A DNA stretch of 64,000 bases from Leucocoprinus leucothites. Its lineage: Eukaryota > Basidiomycota > Agaricomycetes > Agaricales > Agaricaceae. Numbering within the stretch: position 1 is the first letter of the stretch; the number at the start of each line of letters is the position of its first letter. This document shows positions 1 to 11,166 of this stretch, piece by piece. The translations under genes were made by a program, and so were the position numbers. Location of the stretch: NCBI GenBank assembly GCA_013368445.1, contig JAACJO010000023.1, positions 310,001 to 374,000 on the forward strand, written 5' to 3'. Under the pieces are notes generated by a model. The model was not told the origin of the DNA. It saw only the letters and a program-made list of their open reading frames with translations, and ran no database searches.

Positions 1-167
1 GCTTGAATTTGTCGTAGTTTGCTAGATACTTTCCTCCTGATCTGACTCATTAATGCTCGCCTTGCATTTCATGTTTTCTTTTCTGTCTTGTAACTAGTTT
101 GACTATCCCTGGTGCTCAACCTGGTCAACAGTTCAACATTTGGTTCTTTCCTCTCGATAGGAGGATG

Positions 168-300
168 TGTTGAATCTGGTGGCCGCGAGCTGTGAGCTCC
201 TGGCTGAATCGAGAATACCAAGTACTTGGTAATTAGAATTTACCGAATGTGGACCACTCCTGGATAAACTGTGAAGCAAAAAGATACTACAAAATATGGT
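168..300 (+). other. possible LTR-retrotransposon fragment
   Basis: A purine-rich run (GGAGGATG) is followed directly by TGTTGAAT, the arrangement often seen where a Ty1/copia-type polypurine tract meets the start of a 3' LTR. The piece ends at the tRNA gene, and neither a second LTR nor any pol-like reading frame is visible. The resemblance is weak and could be chance. The right limit given is simply the tRNA boundary. Confidence 0.2.
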
Positions 301-387
301 TGGCCAACGTGGGGATCGAACCCAAGACCTTCGCGTTAACAGTTGCAGGTATTAGCACGACGCTCTAACCAACTGAGCTAGTCGGCC
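301..387 (-). tRNA. tRNA-Ile (anticodon AAU) with 13-nt intron
   Basis: The reverse strand folds as a complete cloverleaf. The 7-bp acceptor stem GGCCGAC/GTTGGCC includes one G-T pair. The D arm contains AGCTCAGTTGGTTAGAGC. The anticodon stem is TCGTG/CGCGA and the loop is CTAATAA, giving anticodon AAU. The T arm contains GGTTCGATCCC. A 13-nt intron (337-349) interrupts the loop after nucleotide 37, the canonical nuclear position. No CCA is encoded as part of the gene. The internal A and B boxes of a Pol III promoter are intact, so it should be functional. Confidence 0.95.
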
Positions 388-2590
388 ATTTATATTATTT
401 CAAGGTATTAATATCTCCAGAGTCACTTGAGAGCTGGGAACCAGTTGCAGTCTCCAGCTACGCCCGCTCAAGATAGCTATGACTGTAAATCACTACCAGG
501 GCAATTTACAAATATTCACAATACTGACTACGAGCTCTGCAGATTTAGGGTGCATACGCCCCTTCATGAGACACTTCTGCCCAGACACACCCTCTCTCGC
601 TGCCTCTACTCATTCAGACGCATCTAGTGCTCTTGATCACATTCCCAGAGCCACATCATACATAGCTAGCTCGACCTAAGGCTATTGAATTCAAGTTGAT
701 ATTTGTACTGCGAGCACTCCAGCGTTGACGCTCTTCGTGGATGGGTGGAGGTCTTCTTGTCCAAGTTCATTGTTCACTTTTGGCATGGATTCCTGGATCG
801 ACCACTGGTGCCAAATCGTTGATAACAATGTACTCGTTTGCGTGAACGGACCGTACACGTCACATCTGATGAACCAGACCCTGATGAGTTGTTTCGTCTG
901 CTTCGCAGAAGACGGCGGCGATTCGTCTCCAGATGACCAGTTGCACCATCAAAATTACCCTGGTCCAATCGTTGTGACAGTTCAGCGCTTCTTATACCTA
1001 AGACTGCTGCATTTTTGTATGCTTCCTGGATGCTTCTCGGCGATGTTCATTAGGGGAAGAGCGAACTCATGCAAGACTGGATCGGAAGGTGGGGAGACCA
1101 ATGTGTGGTGTAATCCACATAAGTCTCCGATGATGATATCAAGACTTTTTGGAAAAAAAATTGCGTACTAGATGACGATTTGGGTCTCCCTATTTTGCTT
1201 TCTCAAGTTGGTTCTTTACATCAGTCCCTCACCTGACAGGAACCGTACTCCAAGACCCTGAGAGTATCGCTTCGAGGCAGGGACGATAACCAAAATGCTT
1301 GACATCCCCATTTAATCCGAAGCAGGTGAAGCGAGCTTTTCTGGGACAAAACCCTCAAGATTGGCAATCACAGTCTCGGAACTCGTAACTGATAGACATT
1401 TTGGTGGCAGGCACCATAAATAGTCTTGCAATCTATGATGCGTCAAGACGTCTGGCAAGTAACAGTATTATAGGCTATGCTCAAAGAATTTTTGTTCCAT
1501 CTCAGTACTTTGGTGGTAATCAATGTCATGGAGGGTTTATTGAAATCAGTCTTGTGGCGGACCAGGTCCCTCTCATACGCTCGGATCTTGGTTCGCAGGG
1601 CATGTTGTTCTGAGCCTGTAGCCGTGTCCTTAAAACACGGACACTAGCTCAGCTACTGTTCCTCGATTTCTCGCTCTCTTTTTCTCATATTAGGCTGACT
1701 GAGATTATTCTGGCAATGAACACCTCGTAGGCTTGAGAGGGCAAGTTTACTTTCTTCCGACTTCAAACGAGTTAGCGGCAGTATGCAGCCAATCCTGAAC
1801 TTCCTCCCCCTTTCACCGTGACACTACTTACCACAAGCATCCTTCCAATCACACACGGGAGAAGCCCCGTCCAACTCTGTGCTTCAGCCAGCCTGTCAGC
1901 ATAAGTACTTGGCCACCGCGGACGGATTCCGAAGTTCGTACATTTGAGCAATCCGGGCTCGTCTAGGTCATACTAGACTCGCCCAAAGTGGTATATCATG
2001 CGGGATAATGGCAGGGAGTCAACTCTGGTACGGGTCGCCAAGACGAAGAATCGTCACCTGCGTACGCCCGACTCGGAACTAGGCGTGGGTTCTTGAATTA
2101 TCAGGCTGAGGGATATCTATCCGTATCTGATGTGACCGATAGAAGCAGCCCCTAGGAAAGGTCCCGACGTTTCCTAGTTATTCACACAAGTATGTGTACA
2201 TATGATTGTGACTTGTTTTCGCGCGATTCCGATGTCAGGCGAAATCCAGGTTCAGTTCAGCGTGAGCTCAGCCTCAATCGATGAACGTTTGAGTGCTAAG
2301 AGTGCTAGGTCTGAAGAGCTGAACTCTGGTCAATGATTTCGATTCCAAGAGTTGAAAAACTTGTTCAAGTGGGAACCGTTCAAAGACTCACTTTGCATGT
2401 CAAATCATTCGGAAGTCAGGAGAAATAAAGATATCCAGGGGGTACGTACATTCACAAACTACAACATACAAAAGATGTAATTATGCACGCTCGCAAAGGC
2501 GCAGTACTACTTCGAGAAACCATTTTCAGTCAAACCGGTGGCCTACCTTTGACGTAAAGAAAACACGGCTAAAGGAACAATAGTCGAACT
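388..2590. other. gene-poor stretch
   Basis: About 2.2 kb without a convincing gene. The longest open frames (for example near 725-1171) have no recognisable domain, no introns in phase and unremarkable codon use. An imperfect 30-nt palindrome at 1955-1984 (GGGC, TC, GTCTAG, 6-nt loop, CTAGAC, TC, GCCC) is the only local structure noted. Confidence 0.5.
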
Positions 2591-4428
2591 TTAGTCGACC
2601 GGGATAGGCGACATCTTCTTCCATGCCTCTGCAGCAACCTTCGGGTCCTCATAGAATCCATCGCGATCCCAGTGCAATTTACCATCTTCTCCCTGTCCAA
2701 CCCTTCCCATTCTGGCGCACGTCATCCCAGCAACACGAAGGAACAAGCTACCATCAAGATATTCCGCGCCCGGCAACTCGGTCTTGACGGCACCTTCAGG
2801 GCACACGTCGGGGCTACCGAAATATCCGGCGGGGGTGGTACCCAATCTGGCAGCGAGCCATGCGAGAGAACGAATGCATTTGGGCAAGTGGGTATCAGGG
2901 TGAACCATGGTGGTCTGGAGGAGGGGCAACCAAGGGTCTGGGTTACGTGCTGGGATGGCATCGGGGCCAAGGAGCACATCCTTGGAGGGAGTGGGGAGTT
3001 CATTGTATGGCATGGGGTACGGCTCAGACATCGGTGATTTGTAGAATCCAGCAACGTCAAGCTTAGGTCGGCCACGACTGACGAACTGGGCGATCAAGGC
3101 GGCCAAGTATGACCGCAGGAAGGCAATCTTGCAGTGAAGGGACTCAAGTTTTGCCAGGATAGATGGAATGAAGATGACGGATGTAGCGAGATGAACCCTG
3201 AAATGGTGTCAATACGAGGAATTTGTCTAACCTAAGATGAAACTTACATGAAGAAATCGGCATTGAAGGGGCGCCCTTCGTTCGGCCTAGTTTTGTTGCA
3301 CCAAGTCCAGCCAGCGACTCCGTATCCGACCATGGCAAACCAGCCAATCTCCTCTACCTTCCTGTCAAGTTCCCCAGGTCGAGAGGGATCGATGGTCCAC
3401 GCCAAGGCTAGATCAAGGATCTTGTCATGGTGTTCAGCGACCGTGTTTTTAACGAGATTCAACTCGTCTAAATCCTGCGGCAGAGTCAAGCTGTCGTCGG
3501 CAAGGACTCGCGCGAGGATGGTAAGGGCATGGACCTCTTCGTTGGGCTTCGCTGGAGAACCGAGGCCGGGTACAATATAAGACGCTGCGTTCTTGAATGT
3601 ACCGGTAACACTGGACATGTAGCTCGGTGCCTTAGGAACAGCGGGGTCGGGTACTGCCCAGATAGAGTTAAAGAAAACTTCTGGGAAAAGCTTAGAAATA
3701 TCTTTGTCGTGGACGGCACCCAACGCAAGACCTAGAAGCATAGTCTAAATAATCAATATTCCGGATACTAGAAGGATTCTCACCTTCAACGACCAAGATA
3801 GGAAGGCCCAGTTCAGCCCAGTATCCGATGTGGATCATAGGGTGCATGCCTCCAGAGACGAAGCGACTGAGCATAGCGCGACCTGGGGTGTTGTACTCTC
3901 GAGAAAACACGAATTTCTCAAGAGTGTTGTGCACTCCATGTTCACGAGCATAGTCGGTAAAATAGTTCACGTAGGAGTCGTAAAAGCTGATGGCTTGATG
4001 AGCATCAATTAGATGTCTGAAGCATTTTTCGGCTTACTTCTCGTCACCCAAGTGTTTTTCAAAGTTTTCATCGGTGATGGGTTCAGGGGATTCAAAGGCA
4101 GGTCGCAGCTGGCGGGTATATACTTCATAAGCATCTCTAATCACATCACCATGCACACCGAGGGCATAGATGCAGCAGGTGTGGTGCATGGAATGACTGG
4201 AAAGAATTCACGTGAGCTTCGAAAAATATAAGGTAGTTATGAACCTCACTTGTGGAAACGCGTGTAGTTGAAAAAGATATGCCATCGTTTATAATTGTCC
4301 TTCAAACAGTCAATCAAAGCTTTGGCCGAGTCTGCAGTGATTCCAGGGAAACGGGGGGGAGATAGGACCGAAGGGGGATGGGCCGAAGGCCCAGTGAAAA
4401 GAAATTCTACGTCTTCTTGGTTAGGCAT
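2591..4428 (-). CDS. questin oxidase-like protein (DUF4243 family)
   Basis: Five exons join in phase: 4428-4250, 4196-4038, 3986-3784, 3731-3248 and 3197-2591. They give a 543-residue protein from an ATG to TAA. The N-terminal part carries FFNYTRFHNH followed by HHTCCIYALG, and the middle carries SGGMHPMIHIGYWAELG; both are hallmark blocks of the questin oxidase-like family. A further block EEIGWFAMVGYGVAGW precedes the last intron. Characterised relatives open the anthraquinone ring of questin in a Baeyer-Villiger-like reaction during geodin-type biosynthesis. Most basidiomycete members have no known substrate. No polyketide synthase or other partner enzyme lies nearby, so involvement in a metabolite cluster is not supported here. 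The start fits because the next upstream frame is interrupted and the N-terminus has the expected family length. Family assignment is strong; function is inferred only. Confidence 0.88.
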
Positions 4429-4651
4429 AGCGTTGATTCGTGAGTGGCAAGGACCTAAGACGCCGTGGGGAGCTCAGAAAAAAAGAGCCACTGGTATTCT
4501 TCCTGAACTTAAATACCTGTGCTACGGGGTCTAGGGTCCACGCTGTTTAAGTAGCTCCAGATATCAGATCCAATTCTATACTTAGTCGGGTTCTAGCTAA
4601 ACCGGAGTAGGCTTAACGTGAAGCTCAAACAAGGGAAGAACTTCGAAGAAG

Positions 4652-5120
4652 TCACGCCAAGATCTCCGGTCTTGCCGTAGACAGCCAGACTGGAATGGCG
4701 CATCCGAACCGATGATATATACCCGCTGTCGCGTCCATTGCGTTTACGTGCGAAACCTGCATAAACGTTGACTTGGGCATCAGAGAACCAACACCCGATA
4801 TTTCGGCACAGCTTAGAGCAGGTGGTGCAACATGATGAACTTGGGCTTCATCGCGGCCGGACAGAAAAAAACAGTTCGGGCCACCAATGAATGGAACATG
4901 CATGCTGCCATAACTATTAGGGGAGACCCGATAAGTGGCACTGTCAGCTTCCTATTTGGCGCAAATGTTAGTAACGGCGCGACATGAATGAATCTTGAAA
5001 GGTCCTTGGAATAACAAGGCTGTTGCTTACTTGGATGGGCGGGGTTTCGTATCCACAGCAAACCTCCGAGAGTCGAATTTGGTCTGCGCTGTCCATGGAG
5101 ACTAGAACAAACCAAATCAT
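4652..5120 (-). CDS. hypothetical spliced small protein
   Basis: I do not recognise this protein. Two exons (5120-5031 and 4951-4652) join in phase across a 79-nt intron. That intron has a strong GTAAGC donor, a TACTAAC branch site and an AATAG acceptor. The product is about 129 residues from the ATG at 5120, or 121 residues from the alternative ATG at 5096. It contains the stretches CCGYETPPIQEADSATYRV and FIGGPNCFFLSGRDEAQVHH, with no transmembrane segment or known motif. The quality of the intron, more than the protein, argues for a real gene. It lies 224 bp upstream of the questin-oxidase-like gene on the same strand, and an upstream exon cannot be excluded. Confidence 0.4.
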
Positions 5121-7511
5121 GTCCAGTCCGATCCGTTCATGCTGCTTAGCTGATGGCACCTGTCAATGAGCCACTTGCCTATTTCTCTTCCTCGTTAATG
5201 TCGTATGTAGGGCTTACATAGTACTAGGACGACGGGGGCATCTGGTGCTATCAAAAACGTACGTACGTATTTGTGATGCCTGAAGCTCTTTCCCCCCCCC
5301 CAAAAGTCGGGGGCAAGGTCTGGAGGCTGAATCAAAAAAAAATTCAAGAGGAGATGTTAATGCGAGGTGGCTGTGCTGATTCCAACGCGGTCACAGTCCG
5401 ATGAAACCCTGATGATCTGTATGACACCTGTCAGTATTTGAATGCTCAAGCGCCCATTGATCATCATATATCCATCGTATATCGAGTCTGAGCTTTAGCT
5501 TAACAGCGCTCAACCGACTCGAGCTTCAAGACGTCGATGATCGATGACTCGCGAAGTTGCACGCCCACATCCTCTCACAACCACCAAGGCTTTTCACTGT
5601 TTGCTTCGTGCGCTCAACTGTAGTACTCCCGAGCCCCAATTGCGTATCACTTCAATCTTTCGAAAACTGGCATACTCCCTCAAATTTGCGGCAATTTTCA
5701 TTGAGTACTTTGATCTCGACACAAACACTCAAAAACACCCACGTAGTTTATGAACCACAGGTCACACTGGTCCATGTCCCTCAAGGCCTCAAGGGTCTTG
5801 ATTTACACTCTGCTTACCCTTGACTTACGTCTCAGTCATATACTACATATACTACACTGCTGATGCCCTATCATGGCCGACTATGCTGGTTTACCACTGA
5901 GACTTCCTATCAATGTGAAGCCCAATGCTGCGATACTTATTACGACGGCAGGCTGAAGCCGCTCTCAAATTTTAGGAAATAAACGCCGACAATGAACGTC
6001 ACCAAGGGCCTTACTAATTTTGATAGCTTCTGAGCCGATTCTACGTATGATAAAAATTGTGCATGACGGCATAACCGGGTTCATGTTCTCAGAGGACGTT
6101 TCCACATGTGTTCGGCCCTGTCGAGTGAGGTCATCATGAAGCCTGTCAGTGCACTGGTCCGCGCCTAAGCAACTCCTCGCTGCTGCGCTTTGACGCAAAT
6201 ATGACTGGGGAACGAAGCGACAGTCTTCAACCAGCCAAACATGTACAGAATCACGCTGCTACGCTGCTAAATCCAAGTCGAGTCCAACAAGTCGGGATCC
6301 ATGCAGCATGTAATGAGTGTCATGCAGAGTATAAAGGTGTAACAAGCAATCCCTTCTGGGCACCAACCCTGTATGAGAGGTTCAATGGAAGCTCCCTTCG
6401 ATCCCGGTGCTGCTTGCATCACTGAGCGGTTCGACCAAGGGATAACGGGCTGCCGGTTACCTCTCGGTGAATTTGCCTCAAGCAGCCCGCTATAATGACA
6501 CAGAGGGCAGATAGACAATGGTAATGATGAACGTTGTCGAACTATTCAGTCCTACAGCGGTGACTGGCGCTGGTCATAGTTCGTTGGTGAATGGAGATGC
6601 GATCCACGCGTTGACCCGTGCTGTAAATCACGAAAGGCGGCGGTCTATATTGCGTGACGACGAATGATTATCTTGGAGATTTTCTTGTGCTGCGTCCGTG
6701 TTACAGCTCGGAGCTGAGTGTGGGGAGACGAGGCCTAAGATCCGAATAAGTCGGGTCTATTTAAGAAGAGCGCATGAAATAACCAGCTGTCACCACGCCC
6801 GACGTAACACTACTATAACTGTGGCACTCCGTGTTGCTATCATGTCCAGGAAGTATCCTAGATCAGAAGATGTCTCAAGTGACCCCTACGCGACAGATTG
6901 AGGAAATGGGTATGCACGAAATATGACGACTCAGCATGAAGCACCCAAGAAACGTCATATAAACGAGGAACACTATTCCTTAAGCGAGCGTTGGAAGAAA
7001 ACACTTCAAAGAGTTAATTTTTTTAGTGTGTCCGCTTGCTTTATATAGAGCTCTTGTCGTCACTGCTAAAGAGACGACAACCCTGGTATTGAATCGGTCC
7101 TTAGCCGGGTCTGTGGAAAGAAGTGTGCATATATCATCAGAGGCCCTCGGTAGGAGTGAGCGAGAACATACCAGGGATATATTGAACGGCGGCAGTCGTG
7201 CCGACGCTAAAGTCGCGGAAGAACACAAAGAAGGTCGATTATCTGCTAGGGCTGAGTGCTTGGAATTTGGAGGCGTTAGGTTAGTCCTGCTATCAGGAAA
7301 GTCTCACAGAATCCCCGAGATTTGAACAAAGCAGACAAACGCTTGCCGATCACCCGATATCTCACTAGAGTCAAGCAAAAAAGCCAAACATAATAAGTAA
7401 ATTGGTCCCTTCTCGTATGACCAGATACAAGTACTGCTACTGATATTTGAATCTACCGATAAAAAGTCTTATTGCTCGAGTACCCCTCCTACATATACTA
7501 CCACATACACC
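5121..7511. other. gene-poor stretch
   Basis: About 2.4 kb with only short open frames lacking domains. It includes a C10 homopolymer near 5291. On the minus strand at 7228-7020 there is a fragment with a plausible intron (FFRDFSVGTTAAVQYIP followed by GTATGT), but the frame is blocked just upstream, so it may be a gene remnant. Confidence 0.4.
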
Positions 7512-9217
7512 TCACTCTCCTTTCTTCCTTTTCTCCTCAGCGAAACCATCAAGCGCCTTCAACCTCTCCGTCAAGGTGGGATGCGAATGATGATACGCCG
7601 AATACATCCAATCCACCCAGACCGTACTCAAATTCTTCACATGCAACTCAATCAACGCCTTACCCAACCTATCTCCCATATCAGCCATATCCTTCTCACC
7701 CAACTTCTCCTCCAGCTCGACCGCAAACCGGTCGGCCTCCCATTCAAATTTGCGGGAGACGGCATTCATACCGATGCTGATGACAGCTTCAAGTGGTGTG
7801 AGGATCATTTGGAATAACAAGAACGCAACGATTGTGGGCGGGGCCTTTGAGACGGAGGAAGGGAAATCAAATGCGGTGAGGAGAGGAGGAGCGTGTAGGA
7901 ATGCGGGGAAGAGTGCGAGGATCGTGAAGATGTGAAGCTGAGAGATGGCCATCAGCTTTGTCGGGTGGAGGTAGTACCAGTGCCGAGCTCGTGAGCGAGC
8001 ACAGCTTCGACTTCCGCAGGCTTGGATTGTTGAATGAGGGTATCAAAAATCACAATGTGCTTGCTCTGTAAGATAAAAAAACCTCATTAGGGCGTATCCT
8101 TTTACAACACTCATAGCAAGGAGTACTTACCCAAGGCAATCCAAAGAAATAAGCGTTCGAATGCGAGCTCCGCTTGCTTCCATCGATCTCGTATAAATGC
8201 TTCAATGGGAACTTCAACTTGCTTGCCAGTGCTTCAATCCTGGTCCTCAAGTCACCTTCTGCCAGCGGCGAGAGTTTGTTGAACAAAGGCTGGATAACCG
8301 TCGGGTAGAGTATAACCATCGCTAGCTGGAATGTAATCCTGCAAGTTGGAAATAAAATAAAAAGGTCAGCTTCTGTCTCATAGAGCAATCGAATAGAGTG
8401 GCACAGCTCGGCAATGACACTTACATGAAAGCCATTAGCCAAGGAACGAACCGATCACCCGCCCACTCGAAGATATACAAGAAGACCGCCAGGAAAGGTG
8501 CCCCAAGTACGAAGGCAATTCCCCAACCCTTGAACAGATCCGCAACAAACAGCCCAGGTGTCGTTTTATTGAAACCGTGCTTCTCCTCCAACACAAAAGT
8601 CCCATACACCTGCAACGGCAAGGTTGGGATAGATGAGACGAGGAACAAGATGAATACAAATCCAATGGATTGCATAATCTACGTTGAATGTCCAAACATG
8701 TCAGCACCGTTGAGATCTCTCGTTCCATGAAGAGGTGAGCTGACCTGGTATTCACTTCCATATCCAACTTTTGCATTAAGACAGCCTGCAGCACGCCAAG
8801 CCCAAGCATAAAAGCCGAACTGCAACATCAAGCTATCCACCGTCTGCTTGTATAGCCCTGACACGAACGCGAACTTGGCTTTGTCTTTTCCATACTCCTG
8901 GCTCTTCTCAAACTGCCCTTCAGAGAAGTGAGAGACAAGAGAAGGGGGAGGAGAAGGCTTTGAGTAGAGTGGGTATTGGCGAACACTGAGTGATTGTAAG
9001 AGGCGTTAGTATTGTCCACGTACACAAGAGAGTGAAAAAAGGACAGTGCGAAGGATGGAGGAAGAAAACACAATGGATACACGTACATCAAGTAACTCTC
9101 GAACAGTGTCACAGACCACGAGAAGAGCTGGACATAGAGCTTCCAGTCTATCGGATCAGTCGAGACGAACGTCAATTTTTGTTGGATGGTCTGAAGCTGG
9201 GTATGCAACAAGTCCAT
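7512..9217 (-). CDS. ste24: CAAX prenyl protease Ste24-type, frameshifted at the catalytic motif
   Basis: This is the zinc metalloprotease (M48A) that removes the -aaX tripeptide from prenylated CAAX proteins at the ER membrane. Exons are 9217-9087, 8985-8745, 8678-8425, 8338-8131 and 8065-7512. The first four total exactly 278 codons. Family blocks include VYGTFVLEEKHGFNKTTPG, SNAYFFGLPW, the third zinc ligand region FEWEADRFA and the C-terminal SAYHHSHPTLTERLKALD. In the last exon the expected HELGHW reads HELGTG, because one base is missing at about 7983-7986 (GGCAC where GGCCAC is expected). Downstream of that point the frame resumes correctly with WYYLHPTKLMA. As written, translation stops at 7952 after about 315 residues, losing the second zinc His and the Glu ligand. 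With the base present the protein would be about 462 residues. This is either a recent loss-of-function mutation or a sequencing error at a CC doublet; the rest of the gene is undecayed. Confidence 0.93.
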
Positions 9218-9687
9218 GCTGGCCTGGATATCCCCGAGTAAATACGCCTAGCTTGCCGTCGTCTCCGGCAAAAATGAGGTTGCACTATTGGGGAATCTGT
9301 CAGTGATGATAGCTGAGGAAGAACAGGAGGATGGTCAACAAGCGCTTGTTGAGCTGTGTGGTGGTGTGGACGACGTGGCGACCTTGTTTGTTGCGATCAA
9401 GGGTCGTCGTTTTTGGCACCGCCACTCCATTAGTTCGCCCGGGTCGGGTAAATGATGATGGCAATCGGATCACTACTTCAACTTCAAGGAAATGCGCTGA
9501 GAAATGTGATTTTAGGGTGGACGAATTTCGTTATGAGCCGCAACTGGTTATGACGCTCTCCAAAGTGATAACTAGTATCGACGCGAGAAACAGCATACTA
9601 CGTAATTGCAGTAAAACATACTCGCAGAGCGGAATTTTGACTCATTACTATTTAAACACTTCCTGTCAAGGTCAGTTCTCGTCTCAT

Positions 9688-9716
9688 ACTACTGTAACCT
9701 TGTGTATGGTGGCAAC
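9688..9716 (+). repeat. left terminal inverted repeat of the Helitron-like element
   Basis: It begins ACTACTGTAACC and ends GTATGGTGGCAAC. It is the reverse complement of the right copy with two mismatches. The direct motif GCGTTACG occurs just inside it at 9727-9734 and 9775-9782. Confidence 0.85.
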
Positions 9717-10038
9717 GGATTTGGGAGCGTTACGGCCACCAACGACTTTGTTGAGGCAACGCCTTCCCTGTTATGCGTTACGTTGGCTAAGAATGTGCCA
9801 TTTTCGGAGCCGAAATTTCTTAGAACGGGTCTTTCTGATTGAAAAACAACATGGATTGCAGTAAACAAGTCACTTCCAGGCCTTATTATTTTTATTTATT
9901 TTGTTAGGAATTAAGCCTGAGTTTAGCGCCCATTTGAGCCCCCAAAATCTGCGTTACATCTAAAAATTACCGGCGAGCGATTTGTCAGCGAGGGGTGGGA
10001 GCCGGAGGCTGGTGCCGAAGGCAGGGGGGACCTAACAT

Positions 10039-10070
10039 GAGGGTCTGAGGAGGGTCTGAGGAGGGTCTGA
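10039..10070 (+). repeat. short tandem repeat, 11-bp unit
   Basis: Three consecutive copies of GAGGGTCTGAG, the last one base short, lie in the non-coding left arm of the Helitron-like element. Degenerate GGGTCTAATGG copies follow immediately. Confidence 0.85.
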
Positions 10071-11166
10071 TGGGTCTAATGGGCAGGGTCTCTATAGTCC
10101 GGGAGGTCTAAGCTGGGTTTGATTGGTCTAAATTAGCGGTGTGGTAAGTAAGGGTCCAAGAATAAAGGGAGAACAAATTTCGAGGTTTATCAGCTTAGTC
10201 AGGATTGGTCAGAAATGGTCAGAACTGACTCAGCGTTACTAAGCCTTAGTCAGCTGAGTCAGCATTACAAAGCGGTGGGCCGTTCTCTTACACTGCTGAT
10301 GCGTTCGTGGGCGCTTATTTACGATCGTTCGCGGGAACATGGCTGATGATGTGACTGATGCAAGCCAGCCTCCGGCCAGATGCTGTGTGCTGTCTACATC
10401 TGGCATCCTCTGACCTGCCCTACAGTTATGCCATCAACTTTTTGGCATAGGGTGTGTCCAGGAGCTGCTGTGTGGCTGTACACTCTCCTTTCTTCCCCCC
10501 ACCATCTCTGTCTCTCTGTGCAAAAAGTATCTACCTGTAATTTTCGCTTTTGTGAGATTCCTAAAGCTCTTCCTGAGTTTCAGAGTAAGGTCTATCATGA
10601 GAAAAACACTAATAGTAGTTAATAAATAATTAGTTGATAAATTTCGCTTTCCTGAGGCCCCTGAGGCTCCTTTTGAGCCACAATGTGAGGTTTTTTGGAA
10701 AAGATATTCAAAATATAATCTAATTAATTAATTAGAGCTATTTTTGTTCTATTTCACTATATACTCAGAGGCTCTCACTGAGCTACAAGGTGAGCTGTTT
10801 TTAATATGATTATAAATATTGTCTAATAACTATTTTAGAGGTTGAGAGTGTGGTAGTTATAGATTGTAAACCTCTGTTAATTTCTCAGCAACTCAGTCAT
10901 GTGAGTATACCTTTCTATTCACATGAGAAATAATTACTTATTAAAATACTTAGGAACCCCCAACTTCCTACCACTCCTGAGCAAGATCGTGAGGCTGCAT
11001 GTGCAGAAGAACATGAGCAACGTCAGATGACCAGCCCTGAAGCACGCCGAGAGCATATAAATGAGAGGCTACCACTGCTTCCACCACACTTACATCCTAT
11101 ATCACCTACTCCTGCCCCTCAGCAACCCCCAATCTTGGAGCACTTCATGTTCTTCAAATTCCTCAG

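Noticed and set aside
725..1171. 148-codon plus-strand open frame
   Set aside because: It starts with a non-ATG codon, no domain is recognisable, and there is no consistent intron pattern.
1955..1984. 30-nt imperfect palindrome
   Set aside because: The stem is interrupted by an unpaired TC on both sides and nothing around it suggests an RNA gene or operator.
9331..9864. 177-codon plus-strand open frame
   Set aside because: It runs across the left boundary of the Helitron-like element and has no ATG-supported domain, so it is a chance frame spanning two unrelated sequences.
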